From JAAYYY01 sp964579295 (GTDB lineage: Bacteria > Chloroflexota > Anaerolineae > Promineifilales > Promineifilaceae): a stretch of 64,000 nt of DNA. The translations under genes were made by a program, and so were the position numbers. Under the pieces are notes generated by a model. The model did not search any database. It had not been told where the DNA came from and worked only from the letters and a program-made list of their open reading frames with translations. The stretch covers positions 153,865 to 217,864 of the forward strand of contig CAZOGK010000003.1 in NCBI GenBank assembly GCA_964579295.1, read 5' to 3'. Below, one piece after another: positions 25,063-35,390 of the stretch (within the stretch, counting starts at the first letter, position 1; each line of letters starts with the position of its first letter).

Positions 25063-25611
25063 CTACTCTTCTTCGCTCCGTACGGCGCTGCTAACGGCGG
25101 CGCCGACAGCCTCGGCCACCTGCGCTGCCGTATCGCTCACCGTCTCGGCAACGTCCTCAACGCGATCCTTGATCGCCTCGAGGATGCCTCCGTCCTCTTC
25201 TTCGGCTTCGGCATAGGCCTCGCCGACGGCAGTTTCCGGCGCTGCTACGACAGTCGCCGCCGCGGCCGCCTTCTGGGCTTTCGCAGTGGCGGCCGGCGCG
25301 GCCGGGGCGCTCTCCTGAATCTCGGCAACGAGCGCGTCAAACGGCTCGCCGGCCTTGAGGCGCGCCAGGCGCTCCATCGTTCCCTGCTTTTCCAGCAGGC
25401 GGCGCACGGCGTCGCTCGGCTGCGCGCCGACGCTCAGCCAGTAGAGCGCGCGCTCTTCTTTAATGGCAAACGTAATGGGGTCGGTCAACGCCGTATAGTG
25501 GCCGATGTTCTCGACAATACGCCCATCACGCTTTGCTTCCGCATCGGCGACGACGACGCGGTAATATGGTTGTCTCTTTTTCCCTACACGGGTCAAACGA
25601 ATACGCAGCAT
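25063..25611 (-). CDS. rpsP: 30S ribosomal protein S16 with long acidic/Ala-rich tail
   Basis: The first 90 or so residues are S16, starting MLRIRLTRVGKKRQPYYRVV and including the conserved RDGRIVENIGHY. The usual S16 is about 80-90 residues, but this protein is 182. The extra half is Ala-rich and then acidic (AYAEAEEEDGGILEAIKDRV), ending in a predicted amphipathic helix and SEEE. GGAGATAGAG is the ribosome-binding site. It lies between ffh and khpA. The tail's role is unknown. Confidence 0.95.
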   Translation of the reverse strand: MLRIRLTRVGKKRQPYYRVVVADAEAKRDGRIVENIGHYTALTDPITFAIKEERALYWLSVGAQPSDAVRRLLEKQGTMERLARLKAGEPFDALVAEIQESAPAAPAATAKAQKAAAAATVVAAPETAVGEAYAEAEEEDGGILEAIKDRVEDVAETVSDTAAQVAEAVGAAVSSAVRSEEE

Positions 25612-25677
25612 TCTCTATCTCCAACAGGAATTTTCAGGTTAGCCGTACCAGCGCGGCCACGCTCTAAAACCAATCAA

Positions 25678-27024
<1,347 letters not shown>

Positions 27025-27106
27025 AGGGAGCTACCTGTTACTTCTGCGCTGCCTTCCAAAACTGGGGCCGCGCAGACAGCCCGTTTCCGGCCATAGACAA
27101 CAAAAA

Positions 27107-27123
27107 TTGTGGCCCAGCCACAA
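27107..27123 (-). promoter_or_regulatory. Terminator-like hairpin at the 5' end of the ffh mRNA
   Basis: On the minus strand TTGTGGC-TGG-GCCACAA is a perfect 7-bp stem followed at once by TTTTTG. It begins about 2 bases after the predicted ffh transcription start. It may act as an early terminator (attenuator) or as a 5' stabilising stem. Confidence 0.6.
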
Positions 27124-27131
27124 GACAGGCA

Positions 27132-27160
27132 ATTCTAACGCAGCCGTGTTCCCCAGTCAA
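27132..27160 (-). promoter_or_regulatory. Sigma70-type promoter of the ffh cluster
   Basis: On the minus strand TTGACT (27155-27160) and TAGAAT (27132-27137) are spaced by exactly 17 bases. Transcription should start near 27125 and leave a leader of about 100 bases before the ffh GTG. Confidence 0.78.
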
Positions 27161-27186
27161 ATTGGTTAACGAGCGGCCAGAGGGCG

Positions 27187-27211
27187 GCAGGCAACCGGGC
27201 GGGTTGCCTGC
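27187..27211. other. Stem-loop between metK and ffh
   Basis: GCAGGCAACC (27187-27196) pairs with GGTTGCCTGC (27202-27211) around a 5-base loop, 29 bases after the metK stop. There is no T tract on the minus strand, so it could be a rho-dependent or mRNA 3'-end stem rather than a classical terminator. Confidence 0.5.
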
Positions 27212-27239
27212 ACAACTCGGTCCTATGACGGAACGGCTA

Positions 27240-28469
27240 CTATTCCGGTGCGTGCAGCAGCGCGCTCGCTCGCTCACGCAGCAGCTCGGCCCGGCTGGTG
27301 CGCTCCCAGGGCAGGTCGAGATCATCGCGGCCAAAATGGCCGTAGGCGGCGGTCTGCCGATAGATAGGACGGCGCAGATCCAGGTCACGAATGATGGCGC
27401 CCGGCCGCAGATCAAACGTCGCTTCGATCAGCTCGACCAGCTTTTCGGCCGGCAGCTTGCCCGTGCCGAACGTTTCGACATTGATGCTCAGCGGGTGGGC
27501 GATACCGATGGCGTAGGCTACCTGTACTTCGCAGCGCTCGGCCAGGCCGGCGGCGACGATATTCTTGGCGACCCAGCGCGCGGCGTAAGCCGCACTGCGG
27601 TCTACTTTCGTGGCGTCCTTACCGCTGAATGCGCCGCCCCCATGTCGTCCCATGCCGCCGTAAGTATCCACGATGATTTTGCGCCCGGTCAGTCCGGCGT
27701 CGCCCATCGGACCGCCGATGACAAAGCGCCCGGTGGGATTCACATAGATCTTCAGCTCGTCGTCGACCAGCTCCGCCGGCAGCACCGGCAGAATGATCGT
27801 ATCGATCACCTGCTGGCGCAGCTCGTCGTATTCGATATCCGGCGCATGCTGGGTACTGATGAGCACGGTGTGGATGCGCGCCGGGCGCCCGTAATGGTAT
27901 TCGACCGTGACCTGCGACTTGCCGTCGGGCCGCAGCCAGGGCAACGTCCCACCTCGGCGCGCGTCTGTCAGGCGCCGGGTCAGCCTGTGCGCCAGCGAAA
28001 TGGGAAGGGGCATCAGCTCCTCGGTCTCGCTGCAGGCGAAGCCAAACATCATACCCTGGTCGCCCGCGCCAATAGCGTTTATCGCCGCGTCTTCGTCGCC
28101 GTTGTTGCGGTATTCCAGGGCCACGTCAACGCCCTGCGCAATGTCCGGGCTCTGCGAGGCAATGGCTACCTGCACGCCGCAGGTATTACCGTCGAAGCCC
28201 TTGCCGCTGCTGTCGTAGCCAATCTCGGTCACCACGCGCCGAACGAGCTGGTCGATATCGACAAAAGCTGTCGTGGTGACTTCGCCCAGGACCATGACAA
28301 AGCCTGTCTTCACTGCCGTCTCGCAGGCCACACGCGCCTGCGGGTCCTGCTCCAGCATCGCGTCCAAAACGGCGTCGCTGATCTGGTCGCACATCTTGTC
28401 GGGATGCCCCTCGGTGACCGATTCAGACGTAAACAGAATCCTGGGCGACGTCATAAAATTAGTGCTCAT
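27240..28469 (-). CDS. metK: S-adenosylmethionine synthetase
   Basis: This 409-residue enzyme makes SAM from methionine and ATP. Motifs are FTSESVTEGHPDKMCDQISD at the N-terminus (His/Asp at the active site), the signature GAGDQGMMFG near residue 127, and GGGAFSGKDATKVDRSAAY. Length fits the family. The ATG at 28469 has a strong GGAGGGAT site. The gene lies downstream of a complete SAM-I riboswitch, so its product's own pool should switch it off. Confidence 0.97.
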   Translation of the reverse strand: MSTNFMTSPRILFTSESVTEGHPDKMCDQISDAVLDAMLEQDPQARVACETAVKTGFVMVLGEVTTTAFVDIDQLVRRVVTEIGYDSSGKGFDGNTCGVQVAIASQSPDIAQGVDVALEYRNNGDEDAAINAIGAGDQGMMFGFACSETEELMPLPISLAHRLTRRLTDARRGGTLPWLRPDGKSQVTVEYHYGRPARIHTVLISTQHAPDIEYDELRQQVIDTIILPVLPAELVDDELKIYVNPTGRFVIGGPMGDAGLTGRKIIVDTYGGMGRHGGGAFSGKDATKVDRSAAYAARWVAKNIVAAGLAERCEVQVAYAIGIAHPLSINVETFGTGKLPAEKLVELIEATFDLRPGAIIRDLDLRRPIYRQTAAYGHFGRDDLDLPWERTSRAELLRERASALLHAPE

Positions 28470-28520
28470 TCTATCCCTCCGAAAATCGTCTTATCCTCAG
28501 CGCGGTATCTGGAGCAGGAC

Positions 28521-28552
28521 AACAAAAAGCCTCTTGGCTGGCAAGAGGCTTT
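28521..28552 (-). terminator. Riboswitch-controlled terminator before metK
   Basis: On the minus strand AAAGCCTCTTG (28542-28552) pairs with CAAGAGGCTTT (28526-28536), giving an 11-bp stem followed by TTTTTG. It lies between the SAM-I aptamer and the metK start, the normal position of the expression platform. Confidence 0.92.
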
Positions 28553-28580
28553 AATAGGCGATTAGCGTTCCTATCGACCA

Positions 28581-28677
28581 CTTATCTTCCAGCTTCTTGC
28601 TGCCGGAGTTAGCACCCTTCCCACAAGGGGGGTTGCTGCAGCTTCATCGGGCCGGTCCCTCCGCTGCTCTGGATAAG
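28581..28677 (-). promoter_or_regulatory. SAM-I (S-box) riboswitch aptamer
   Basis: The minus strand reads CTTATCCAGAGCAGCGGAGG (28677-28658), then GACCGGCCCGATGAAGC, GCAACC, GGTGCTAACTCC and finally GATAAG (28586-28581). These are the conserved S-box elements: P1 (CTTATC/GATAAG), the GCGGAGGGACCGGCCC kink-turn and SAM site, the GATGAAGC pseudoknot partner, and GGTGCTAA-TCC of P4/J4-1. With SAM bound, the downstream terminator should form and metK expression stop. Confidence 0.96.
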
Positions 28678-28699
28678 ATTAAGTAATTTTAATGGCGGA

Positions 28700-28727
28700 A
28701 GTATATCCCGTTCTCTGCCGCTGTCAA
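28700..28727 (-). promoter_or_regulatory. Promoter of the metK riboswitch transcript
   Basis: On the minus strand a perfect TTGACA (28722-28727) and TATACT (28700-28705) are spaced by 16 bases, starting transcription about 16 bases before the aptamer. The -35 overlaps the fabI stop codon (28724-28726), so metK has its own promoter at the very end of fabI. Confidence 0.85.
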
Positions 28728-29524
28728 CTGTCTGCTTCCCAATGCTCGGGAGGCTCCGGCATACCCAGGATATTGTAACCCGCGTCCACGTAAACCACCT
28801 CGCCGGTGACGCCACTGCTGAGATCGCTGCAGAGCCAGAGAGCCGTGTTCGCCACTTCGGCCTGGTCCACGTTACGGCGCAGCGGCGCGCGTTCTTCCGT
28901 GTAGCGGAGCATCTTGCGAAAGCCGGCAATCCCGGCGGCGGATAGCGTTTTGATCGGCCCGGCGGAGATAGCGTTGACCCGCACGTTTTCGGGTCCGAGA
29001 TCGGCCGCCAGGTAGCGAACGCTGGCTTCCAGAGCGGCTTTGGCCACGCCCATGACGTTGTAATGGGGCACTGCCTTCTCGGCGCCATAGTAGGTCATCG
29101 TCACGATGCTGCCGCCCTCGCTCATCAGCGGCAGCGCGGCGCGCGCCAACGAGACGAGGCTGTAGGCGCTGATATCGAGCGCGACGCGGAAATCGTCCCG
29201 GGCCGTAGCGACGTAACGGCCGGTCAGCGCCTGCTGCGGCGCATAGGCGACCGCATGGATAAGTATGTCCAGCCGGCCAAAGTCATCGCCTGCCCTGGCG
29301 AAGAGCGTCTCAATCTCCTCGTCCTGGCCGACATCACACTTCTCGACAAAGGAAACGTTCAGCGACTCCGCCAGCGGCCGGACGCGACGCTCAAGCTGCT
29401 CCAGTCCATAGCTAAAGCCAAGATTGGCGCCGTGCTCTGCCAGCGCCTGCGCGATGCCCCAGGCGATGGAGTTCTTGTTGGCAATCCCAAATATAAGCGC
29501 ATTCTTCCCTTCCAGTAGCTTCAT
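28724..29524 (-). CDS. fabI: Enoyl-[acyl-carrier-protein] reductase FabI
   Basis: This 266-residue SDR enzyme performs the last reduction in each fatty acid elongation cycle. FabI marks are LIFGIANKNSIAWGIAQAL (modified cofactor loop), HAVAYAPQQAL, MTYYGAEKAVPHYNVMGVAK (Tyr and Lys spaced as in FabI) and SAGPIKTLSA. ATG 29524 is chosen because AGGAG lies 6 bases upstream; upstream in-frame codons have no such site. A second enoyl reductase of the FabL type lies 0.7 kb away on the other strand. FabI is the usual triclosan target. Confidence 0.95.
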   Translation of the reverse strand: MKLLEGKNALIFGIANKNSIAWGIAQALAEHGANLGFSYGLEQLERRVRPLAESLNVSFVEKCDVGQDEEIETLFARAGDDFGRLDILIHAVAYAPQQALTGRYVATARDDFRVALDISAYSLVSLARAALPLMSEGGSIVTMTYYGAEKAVPHYNVMGVAKAALEASVRYLAADLGPENVRVNAISAGPIKTLSAAGIAGFRKMLRYTEERAPLRRNVDQAEVANTALWLCSDLSSGVTGEVVYVDAGYNILGMPEPPEHWEADS

Positions 29525-29575
29525 CAGTTCTCCTCTTATCTCATGGTTGCCACGGTCATCAGCGCCGGCATCCAC

Positions 29576-30181
29576 CTAGCGGCTGACAAACGGGTTGCCC
29601 GCCACCCAGTAGCGCCAGGGGATGGAGAGCCACGGCTCCGGCGTCTTGCCCAGGCCAATGCGCGGCCCGGTGCGTACAGCCGTGGCCGCCACGGGCGAGC
29701 CATCCTCGATGCCGATAACCCCATCCGGCGCAAAGAGATTCGCCCCATGAAGCGCACGGCTGATTGCCAGGGCCTGGGTGAGCTTAGCCGGACCGTTGGT
29801 CCATTCCGGGCGGGAGCGCTGGCGATGCTGCGCCATCAGCCACTCCCCTTCGACCGGTTCCAGCGCCCGCAACAGCACCGCATTGGCCTGGCCCTCCTCA
29901 CCCGTGACCACGTTGAACATCCAGTGCATGCCATAGGTGAAGTAGATGTAGGCATGACCAGGCGGGCCAAACATGACGGCGGTACGCGCCGTGGGACGGC
30001 CGTTGTTCGCGCGGGCATGGCAGGCAAGGTCGGGGACGTCCGCGTCGCAATAGGCTTCGGTCTCCACGATCAGGCCGGCAATCCGCTCCCCATCAAGGAT
30101 ACGGACCAGCCGCTTGCCCAGCAGGTCGCGGGCCACGATGCGCGCCGGGCGCGCGTAAAATGACTGCGGCAAAAGCGCCAT
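29576..30181 (-). CDS. 3-methyladenine DNA glycosylase (AAG/MPG family)
   Basis: This 201-residue protein removes alkylated purines from DNA. It has FYARPARIVARDLLGKRLVR, the active-site IVETEAYCDADVPDLACHA, GPPGHAYIYFTYGMHWMFNVV and the C-terminal GPRIGLGKTPEPW. ATG 30181 gives the usual family length; an open frame runs 92 codons further upstream but crosses the fabL promoter and start. TATGGT ends 6 bases before the ATG, consistent with a leaderless mRNA, and GAGGA directly abuts the start codon. Confidence 0.93.
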   Translation of the reverse strand: MALLPQSFYARPARIVARDLLGKRLVRILDGERIAGLIVETEAYCDADVPDLACHARANNGRPTARTAVMFGPPGHAYIYFTYGMHWMFNVVTGEEGQANAVLLRALEPVEGEWLMAQHRQRSRPEWTNGPAKLTQALAISRALHGANLFAPDGVIGIEDGSPVAATAVRTGPRIGLGKTPEPWLSIPWRYWVAGNPFVSR

Positions 30182-30220
30182 TCCTCTACCATAGCTGAAG
30201 CAGAAGCTGCCGCCAACTCG

Positions 30221-30249
30221 TTGGGCGACGCTGTGGCCTCGGCTACAAT
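30221..30249 (+). promoter_or_regulatory. Promoter of fabL
   Basis: TTGGGC (30221-30226) and TACAAT (30244-30249) are spaced by 17 bases. The predicted start near 30256 leaves a short leader containing GGGAGGA before ATG 30267. Confidence 0.7.
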
Positions 30250-30266
30250 AAGGCGCGGGAGGACGA

Positions 30267-31040
30267 ATGGACCGTTTCGCTGGCAAGATCGTGCTGGTCA
30301 CTGGCTCGGGCCGGGGCATCGGGAAAGAGATCGCCCTGCGCTTTGCGCGCGAAGGGGCCGACGTGGTCGTTAACTTCTTTCGTAACCGCGAGCCGGCCGA
30401 GGAGACGGCGGCCGCCGTGGAGGCGCTGGGGCGGCGCGCGCTGCTCGTCAAGGCCAACGTCGGCGACCTGGACGAGCTGGCCGCGCTCTATTCCACTATC
30501 GACGAGCATTTCGGCGCCTTGGACATCCTCGTCCATAACGCCGCCTCCGGCTATAACCGGCCGGCCCTGGAACAGCGCCAGCGCGGTTGGGAATGGACGA
30601 TGAACATCAACGCACGCTCCTTGCTCTTTGGAGCGCAACATGCGGTCCCCTTAATGGAGCGGCGCGGCGGCGGCGCCATTGTCGCCCTCTCCAGCCTCGG
30701 CTCCGTCCGCGTCATGGCGGATTACGTCGTCGTGGGCGCCTCGAAGGCGGCGCTGGAGGCGCTGGTGCGCTATCTCGGCGTCGAGCTGGCGCCGCGTCAG
30801 GTCCGGGTCAATGCCGTTTCGCCCGGCGTGGTGCTGACGGAGGCGCTGGAGCACTTCGCCGTCTTTCGCGACGAGGGTCAAGCGCTTGTGAGCACAGTGC
30901 AGGAACGGACCCCGGCCGGTCGCCTCTGCACCGCCGCCGACGTTGCCGATGTGGTTGCCTTTCTCTGCAGCGACGCGGCGGCGATGATTTGTGGGCAGAC
31001 GCTGGTGGTCGATGGCGGCTATTCTCTCCTGGCCGGTTAG
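30267..31040 (+). CDS. fabL: FabL-type enoyl-ACP reductase (SDR)
   Basis: This 257-residue SDR protein closely resembles Bacillus FabL. It has TGSGRGIGKEIALRFA (NADPH loop), NAASGYNRPALE, WTMNINARSLLFGAQ, ALSSLGSVR and YVVVGASKAALEALVRYL. The Tyr and Lys are separated by six residues, as in FabL/FabI and not the usual three of SDR enzymes. It should reduce enoyl-ACP with NADPH in fatty acid synthesis. GGGAGGA is the ribosome-binding site. With fabI across the divergent glycosylase gene, the organism carries two enoyl reductase types within 2.3 kb. Confidence 0.85.
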   Translation: MDRFAGKIVLVTGSGRGIGKEIALRFAREGADVVVNFFRNREPAEETAAAVEALGRRALLVKANVGDLDELAALYSTIDEHFGALDILVHNAASGYNRPALEQRQRGWEWTMNINARSLLFGAQHAVPLMERRGGGAIVALSSLGSVRVMADYVVVGASKAALEALVRYLGVELAPRQVRVNAVSPGVVLTEALEHFAVFRDEGQALVSTVQERTPAGRLCTAADVADVVAFLCSDAAAMICGQTLVVDGGYSLLAG

Positions 31041-31074
31041 CGCCCGCCGGCTATGTCTCAGGCCGCCGGGGGCA

Positions 31075-31103
31075 TTGTCCGCAGCGGCGTCAAGCGGTAA
31101 AAT
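31075..31103 (+). promoter_or_regulatory. Promoter of the proline dehydrogenase gene
   Basis: TTGTCC (31075-31080) and TAAAAT (31098-31103) are spaced by 17 bases. The start near 31110 gives a leader of about 43 bases with GCGAGG near the ATG at 31153. Confidence 0.65.
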
Positions 31104-31152
31104 CTGGCTATGTTGTCCGACATCTGAACCCAGTCTTGCGAGGCCATAACGA

Positions 31153-32184
<1,032 letters not shown>

Positions 32185-32273
32185 CCGGACTCGGCCTCTC
32201 GTCGGCCGCCGCCCGAGCCGGAGCAGCCAGCAATAGGACCGGGGCAAGAATATCGGCGGCGGCGAAGATGGGT

Positions 32274-32279
32274 TATAAT
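32274..32279 (+). promoter_or_regulatory. -10 box of the AI-2E-type transporter gene
   Basis: TATAAT (32274-32279) ends 10 bases before the ATG at 32290, so the leader would be only 3-4 bases. No ribosome-binding site fits between. The -35 region is not convincing. Confidence 0.6.
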
Positions 32280-32289
32280 CGCGGGGACA

Positions 32290-33501
32290 ATGACTGAAGA
32301 GCCGAGACCGAAAGAGCCAACTCACGCTTCCCCACCCTGGGCGCCCGCCACTAAGCGGCTGGTCCAGACGGCGCTGCTTGCCCTCGTTCTGTACCTGCTC
32401 TACCGGGTGCGCATTCTGCTTTTTCCCCTGGCTATCTCCCTGGTCGTGGCCTACGCGCTGAACCCGCTCGTCGACGGCCTCCACAAGAACTCGCGCCTCA
32501 GCCGTAACGCGGCGCTAGGGCTAGTCTACCTGCTGATTATCGGCGTTCTGGTCGCTATCCCCGTCGGCACGATTCCCCGGCTGATCAACCAGGTCAGCCT
32601 CTTCATCGAGAACTTGCCAGACTACCTGGTAGCCTTCGGCGAGCTGCTCAGCCAGCCGCTGGTCATCGGCCCGATCACCGTCCCGCTCAACGAGCTGCGC
32701 CTAGAGCAGGTGTACGACACGGTCAGCGGCAACATCATTGACATCATCCGCTCGGTGGGCAGCTCCTCTGTCATCCTCTTTGGCAGCCTGGCAAGCATAA
32801 CGCTTTCCACGGTTGCCTGGCTCTTGGTGATTGTCTTCATCTCCTTCTACATGGTGAAGGACCACCGCCAGCTGCTCGAGTCGTTGATCCGGTTGGCCCC
32901 GCCGGACCATCGTGCGGACATGCGCCAGCTGCTTCGGGAGTTGACGCTCCTCTGGAACGACTTTTTTCGCAGCCGCATCGTGCTCTGTTTTATCGTGGGC
33001 ATTATCACCTTTGTTATCGCGGTTATCATCGAGCTGCCCAATGCCCCGGTCCTGGCGCTGATCGCTGGCATTGGCGAGTTTGTGCCCAATATCGGGCCGA
33101 CAATGGCCAGCCTCCCGGCCATACTGGTCGCCATTTTGCAGCACGAGGCTAGCTGGCTGGGCGCCCTGACCGGTCCGTTCTGGTTTGCGGTTATCGTGTT
33201 GGCTATCTATATTTCGATCCAGCAGGTTGAGAATACAATTTTGAGCCCGCGCATTATCGGCCACAGCCTCAACATGCATCCAATGGTCGTCTTTGTCGCC
33301 GCACTGGCCGGGGCCAGCATCGCCGGGATTCTCGGCATCCTGCTGGCGGCGCCAGTTCTGGCGAGCGGCCGGCTAATCTTTATCTATCTCTACCGCAAGT
33401 TGAACGATCTGCCCCCCTTCCCCGCCCTGGAAACTAATGCCGCCGCGGCGGCCAGCCTGCATGCGCCGTCCGGCCGCGAGCTGGAGAGCGGTCCGCTCTA
33501 A
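32290..33501 (+). CDS. AI-2E (PerM/TqsA) family transporter
   Basis: This 403-residue membrane protein has about eight hydrophobic segments in the typical two-block layout. Family marks are SFYMVKDHRQ after the first block, GIGEFVPNIGPTMASLPAILVA, and the C-terminal IQQVENTILSPRIIGHSLNMHPMVVFVAAL. Members export autoinducer-2 or act as ion/proton antiporters, so the cargo is open. The stop overlaps the next ATG (TAATG), coupling it to the GNAT gene. Confidence 0.92.
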   Translation: MTEEPRPKEPTHASPPWAPATKRLVQTALLALVLYLLYRVRILLFPLAISLVVAYALNPLVDGLHKNSRLSRNAALGLVYLLIIGVLVAIPVGTIPRLINQVSLFIENLPDYLVAFGELLSQPLVIGPITVPLNELRLEQVYDTVSGNIIDIIRSVGSSSVILFGSLASITLSTVAWLLVIVFISFYMVKDHRQLLESLIRLAPPDHRADMRQLLRELTLLWNDFFRSRIVLCFIVGIITFVIAVIIELPNAPVLALIAGIGEFVPNIGPTMASLPAILVAILQHEASWLGALTGPFWFAVIVLAIYISIQQVENTILSPRIIGHSLNMHPMVVFVAALAGASIAGILGILLAAPVLASGRLIFIYLYRKLNDLPPFPALETNAAAAASLHAPSGRELESGPL

Positions 33502-34385
33502 TGGCTGCCATCGTTGTACGCCCGGCCCAGCTCAGCGACAAAGCCGCGGTCAGCGAGCTTTGCGCCCACATCTGGGATGGGGAAGATTATGTACCGGATG
33601 TGTTCGACGACTGGGTGGCCGATCCGGTGGGCGAGTTTTCGCTGGCATTCGACGGGCAGCAGCTCGTTGCCCTGGGCAAGCTGACCGAAGACGCGCCCGG
33701 CGAGTGGTGGCTGGAAGGGCTGCGCGTCCATCCCAATCACCGCGGCCGTGGCCTGGCTACCCTGTTACACGAACACGCCGTCGGGCTGGCCGATCGCCAG
33801 GGCCGAGGCGTGCTGCGTTTCGCCACGGCCGGCAGCAATGCCGCTGTTCATGCGCTGGCGCGGCGCACCGGTTTCGCGCTGGTCAGCCGCCACCATACGG
33901 CCCGCGCTGATGTGGCGCCCGGCGGGCCGGAGCCTGCCTTTACGGTCGCCGCCATTGGCGAATTGCCCGCCCTTCGCGACTGGCTGCAGAAGTCGGCCGT
34001 CTTCGCCGCCGCGGGCGGGCTGATGGAGGACAACTGGGCCTGGTCGGCCCTCCTCCCCCGGCTCGAAATGTTGGCGCAGGCGAGCCGTGTCTTCTGGTGG
34101 CGCGACGGCGCGACGGCTCGCGCCGGGCTGGTGATCGTGGGCGACGGCGACGGCGATGAGGAGCGGCGCCTTTGGGTCAATTATGCCGACACGACGCTGG
34201 ATAGATGGCCCCGCCTTTGGCATGCGCTGCGTCGCCTGGGCGACGCAATGGGCGCGAAGACGTTGCGGGCCAAGCCGCTGGCGGGAGCGGAGATGGCTGA
34301 AGCGCTGTCGGCGGCCGGCTGGCAGTTTGACCCAGAGCATTCTATGTGGGTTTTTGCGCGACCGCTGCCGGGCGGTCGCGCCTGA
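33501..34385 (+). CDS. GNAT-family acetyltransferase
   Basis: This 294-residue protein has an N-terminal GNAT domain (about 1-135) with the acetyl-CoA loop GLRVHPNHRGRGLATLLHEHAV. The C-terminal half (about 140-294) is a second, weaker GNAT-like region without a clear acetyl-CoA loop. The acceptor is unknown. It begins inside the transporter stop codon (TAATG), so it is translationally coupled. Confidence 0.82.
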   Translation: MAAIVVRPAQLSDKAAVSELCAHIWDGEDYVPDVFDDWVADPVGEFSLAFDGQQLVALGKLTEDAPGEWWLEGLRVHPNHRGRGLATLLHEHAVGLADRQGRGVLRFATAGSNAAVHALARRTGFALVSRHHTARADVAPGGPEPAFTVAAIGELPALRDWLQKSAVFAAAGGLMEDNWAWSALLPRLEMLAQASRVFWWRDGATARAGLVIVGDGDGDEERRLWVNYADTTLDRWPRLWHALRRLGDAMGAKTLRAKPLAGAEMAEALSAAGWQFDPEHSMWVFARPLPGGRA

Positions 34386-34421
34386 TGACGTTGAACAAAT
34401 CAGAGCAGGAAAGGATGTACG

Positions 34422-34595
34422 ATGAACCACGACGAGAATGACGAGAATATCATTGCCGAAACCGACTCCTACTTCGTCTGGCGCAGCGAGGAAGAAGGCG
34501 AGTATGTCTATCATCTGGAATTGGGCGGCGTCACGCTGCACATGACGTCGGAGGAATGGGACGAACTCGTGGATTTGATGAAGGGCGTACCTTAG
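34422..34595 (+). CDS. Small acidic protein, 57 residues, unknown function
   Basis: An ATG at 34422 with AGGAAAGG 7 bases upstream opens a 57-codon frame ending in TAG 34593-34595. The product starts MNHDENDENIIAETDSYFVW and then alternates short beta-like segments (YVYHLELGGVTLHM) with a helical end (SEEWDELVDLMKGV). It is strongly acidic. The ribosome-binding site, codon use and fit between two genes (36 bases after GNAT, 64 before radC) make it likely real. I do not recognise a named family. Confidence 0.78.
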   Translation: MNHDENDENIIAETDSYFVWRSEEEGEYVYHLELGGVTLHMTSEEWDELVDLMKGVP

Positions 34596-34659
34596 CCGCT
34601 GCATAGTCGGGGGAGAGAGCGGCTGCTTTCTCCCCCATCCGGCTGCAGGAGCAACGACG

Positions 34660-35364
34660 ATGAACAGCAATCTGGAATACGGTCCCCTGATCCGGGACAT
34701 GCCACAGGACGAGCGCCCGCGCGAGCGGCTGCTCTCCGTCGGGCCGCAGGCGCTGTCGACTACGGAGCTGCTGGCGATCACCCTGCGCACCGGCACCGGC
34801 GGCGAAAACGTCCTGCGGCTGGCCGAGCGGCTGCTGGCGCAGTGCAATGGGCTGGCCGGCGTCGCCCGCGCTTCCGTCAAGGAGCTGTGCCAGGTGCGCG
34901 GCATCGGGCCGGCGAAAGCCATCGAGATCAAGGCGGCGCTGGAGATTGGGCGCCGTCTCCTGGCAACGGCTCCGGAAGAACGGCCGCGCGTGACCAGCCC
35001 GGCCGACGCCGCCAATCTCCTCATGGCCGAGATGACGCTGCTGGAACAAGAACATATGCGGCTGCTCTTGCTCGACACGCGCAACCACGTGCTCAGCTCG
35101 CCGACGGTCTACGTGGGCAGCCTGAATACATCGGTCGTGCGCATTGGCGAGCTGTTCCGCGCGGCAATTCGCGAGAACGCCGCTGCCATGATCGTCGCCC
35201 ACAACCACCCGTCCGGCGATCCCTCGCCGTCGCCGGAAGACATCCATGTGACGCGGCAGATTGCGAGTGCCGGCAAGCTGCTGGATATTGAGCTGCTGGA
35301 CCACGTCATCATCGGGCGACAGCGATATGTGTCTCTCAAAGAGCGAGGACTGGGGTTCGACTAA
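34660..35364 (+). CDS. radC: RadC family JAB-domain protein
   Basis: This 234-residue protein has the N-terminal helix-hairpin-helix region (MPQDERPRERLL...VRGIGPAKAIEIKAALEIGRR) and the C-terminal JAB/MPN metalloprotease-like domain with AHNHPSGDPSPSPEDI (about 184-199). The MPN metal ligands (HxH and a downstream Asp) are intact. RadC was once assigned to DNA repair, but its true role is unsettled. GCAGGAG precedes the ATG. Confidence 0.95.
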   Translation: MNSNLEYGPLIRDMPQDERPRERLLSVGPQALSTTELLAITLRTGTGGENVLRLAERLLAQCNGLAGVARASVKELCQVRGIGPAKAIEIKAALEIGRRLLATAPEERPRVTSPADAANLLMAEMTLLEQEHMRLLLLDTRNHVLSSPTVYVGSLNTSVVRIGELFRAAIRENAAAMIVAHNHPSGDPSPSPEDIHVTRQIASAGKLLDIELLDHVIIGRQRYVSLKERGLGFD

Positions 35365-35390
35365 CGAATTTAGGAGTGTCTGCGTTTCGA

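Noticed and set aside
33765..35084. A 439-codon open frame on the minus strand
   Set aside because: It runs antisense across three supported genes (GNAT, 57-residue protein, radC), which no real gene should do here.
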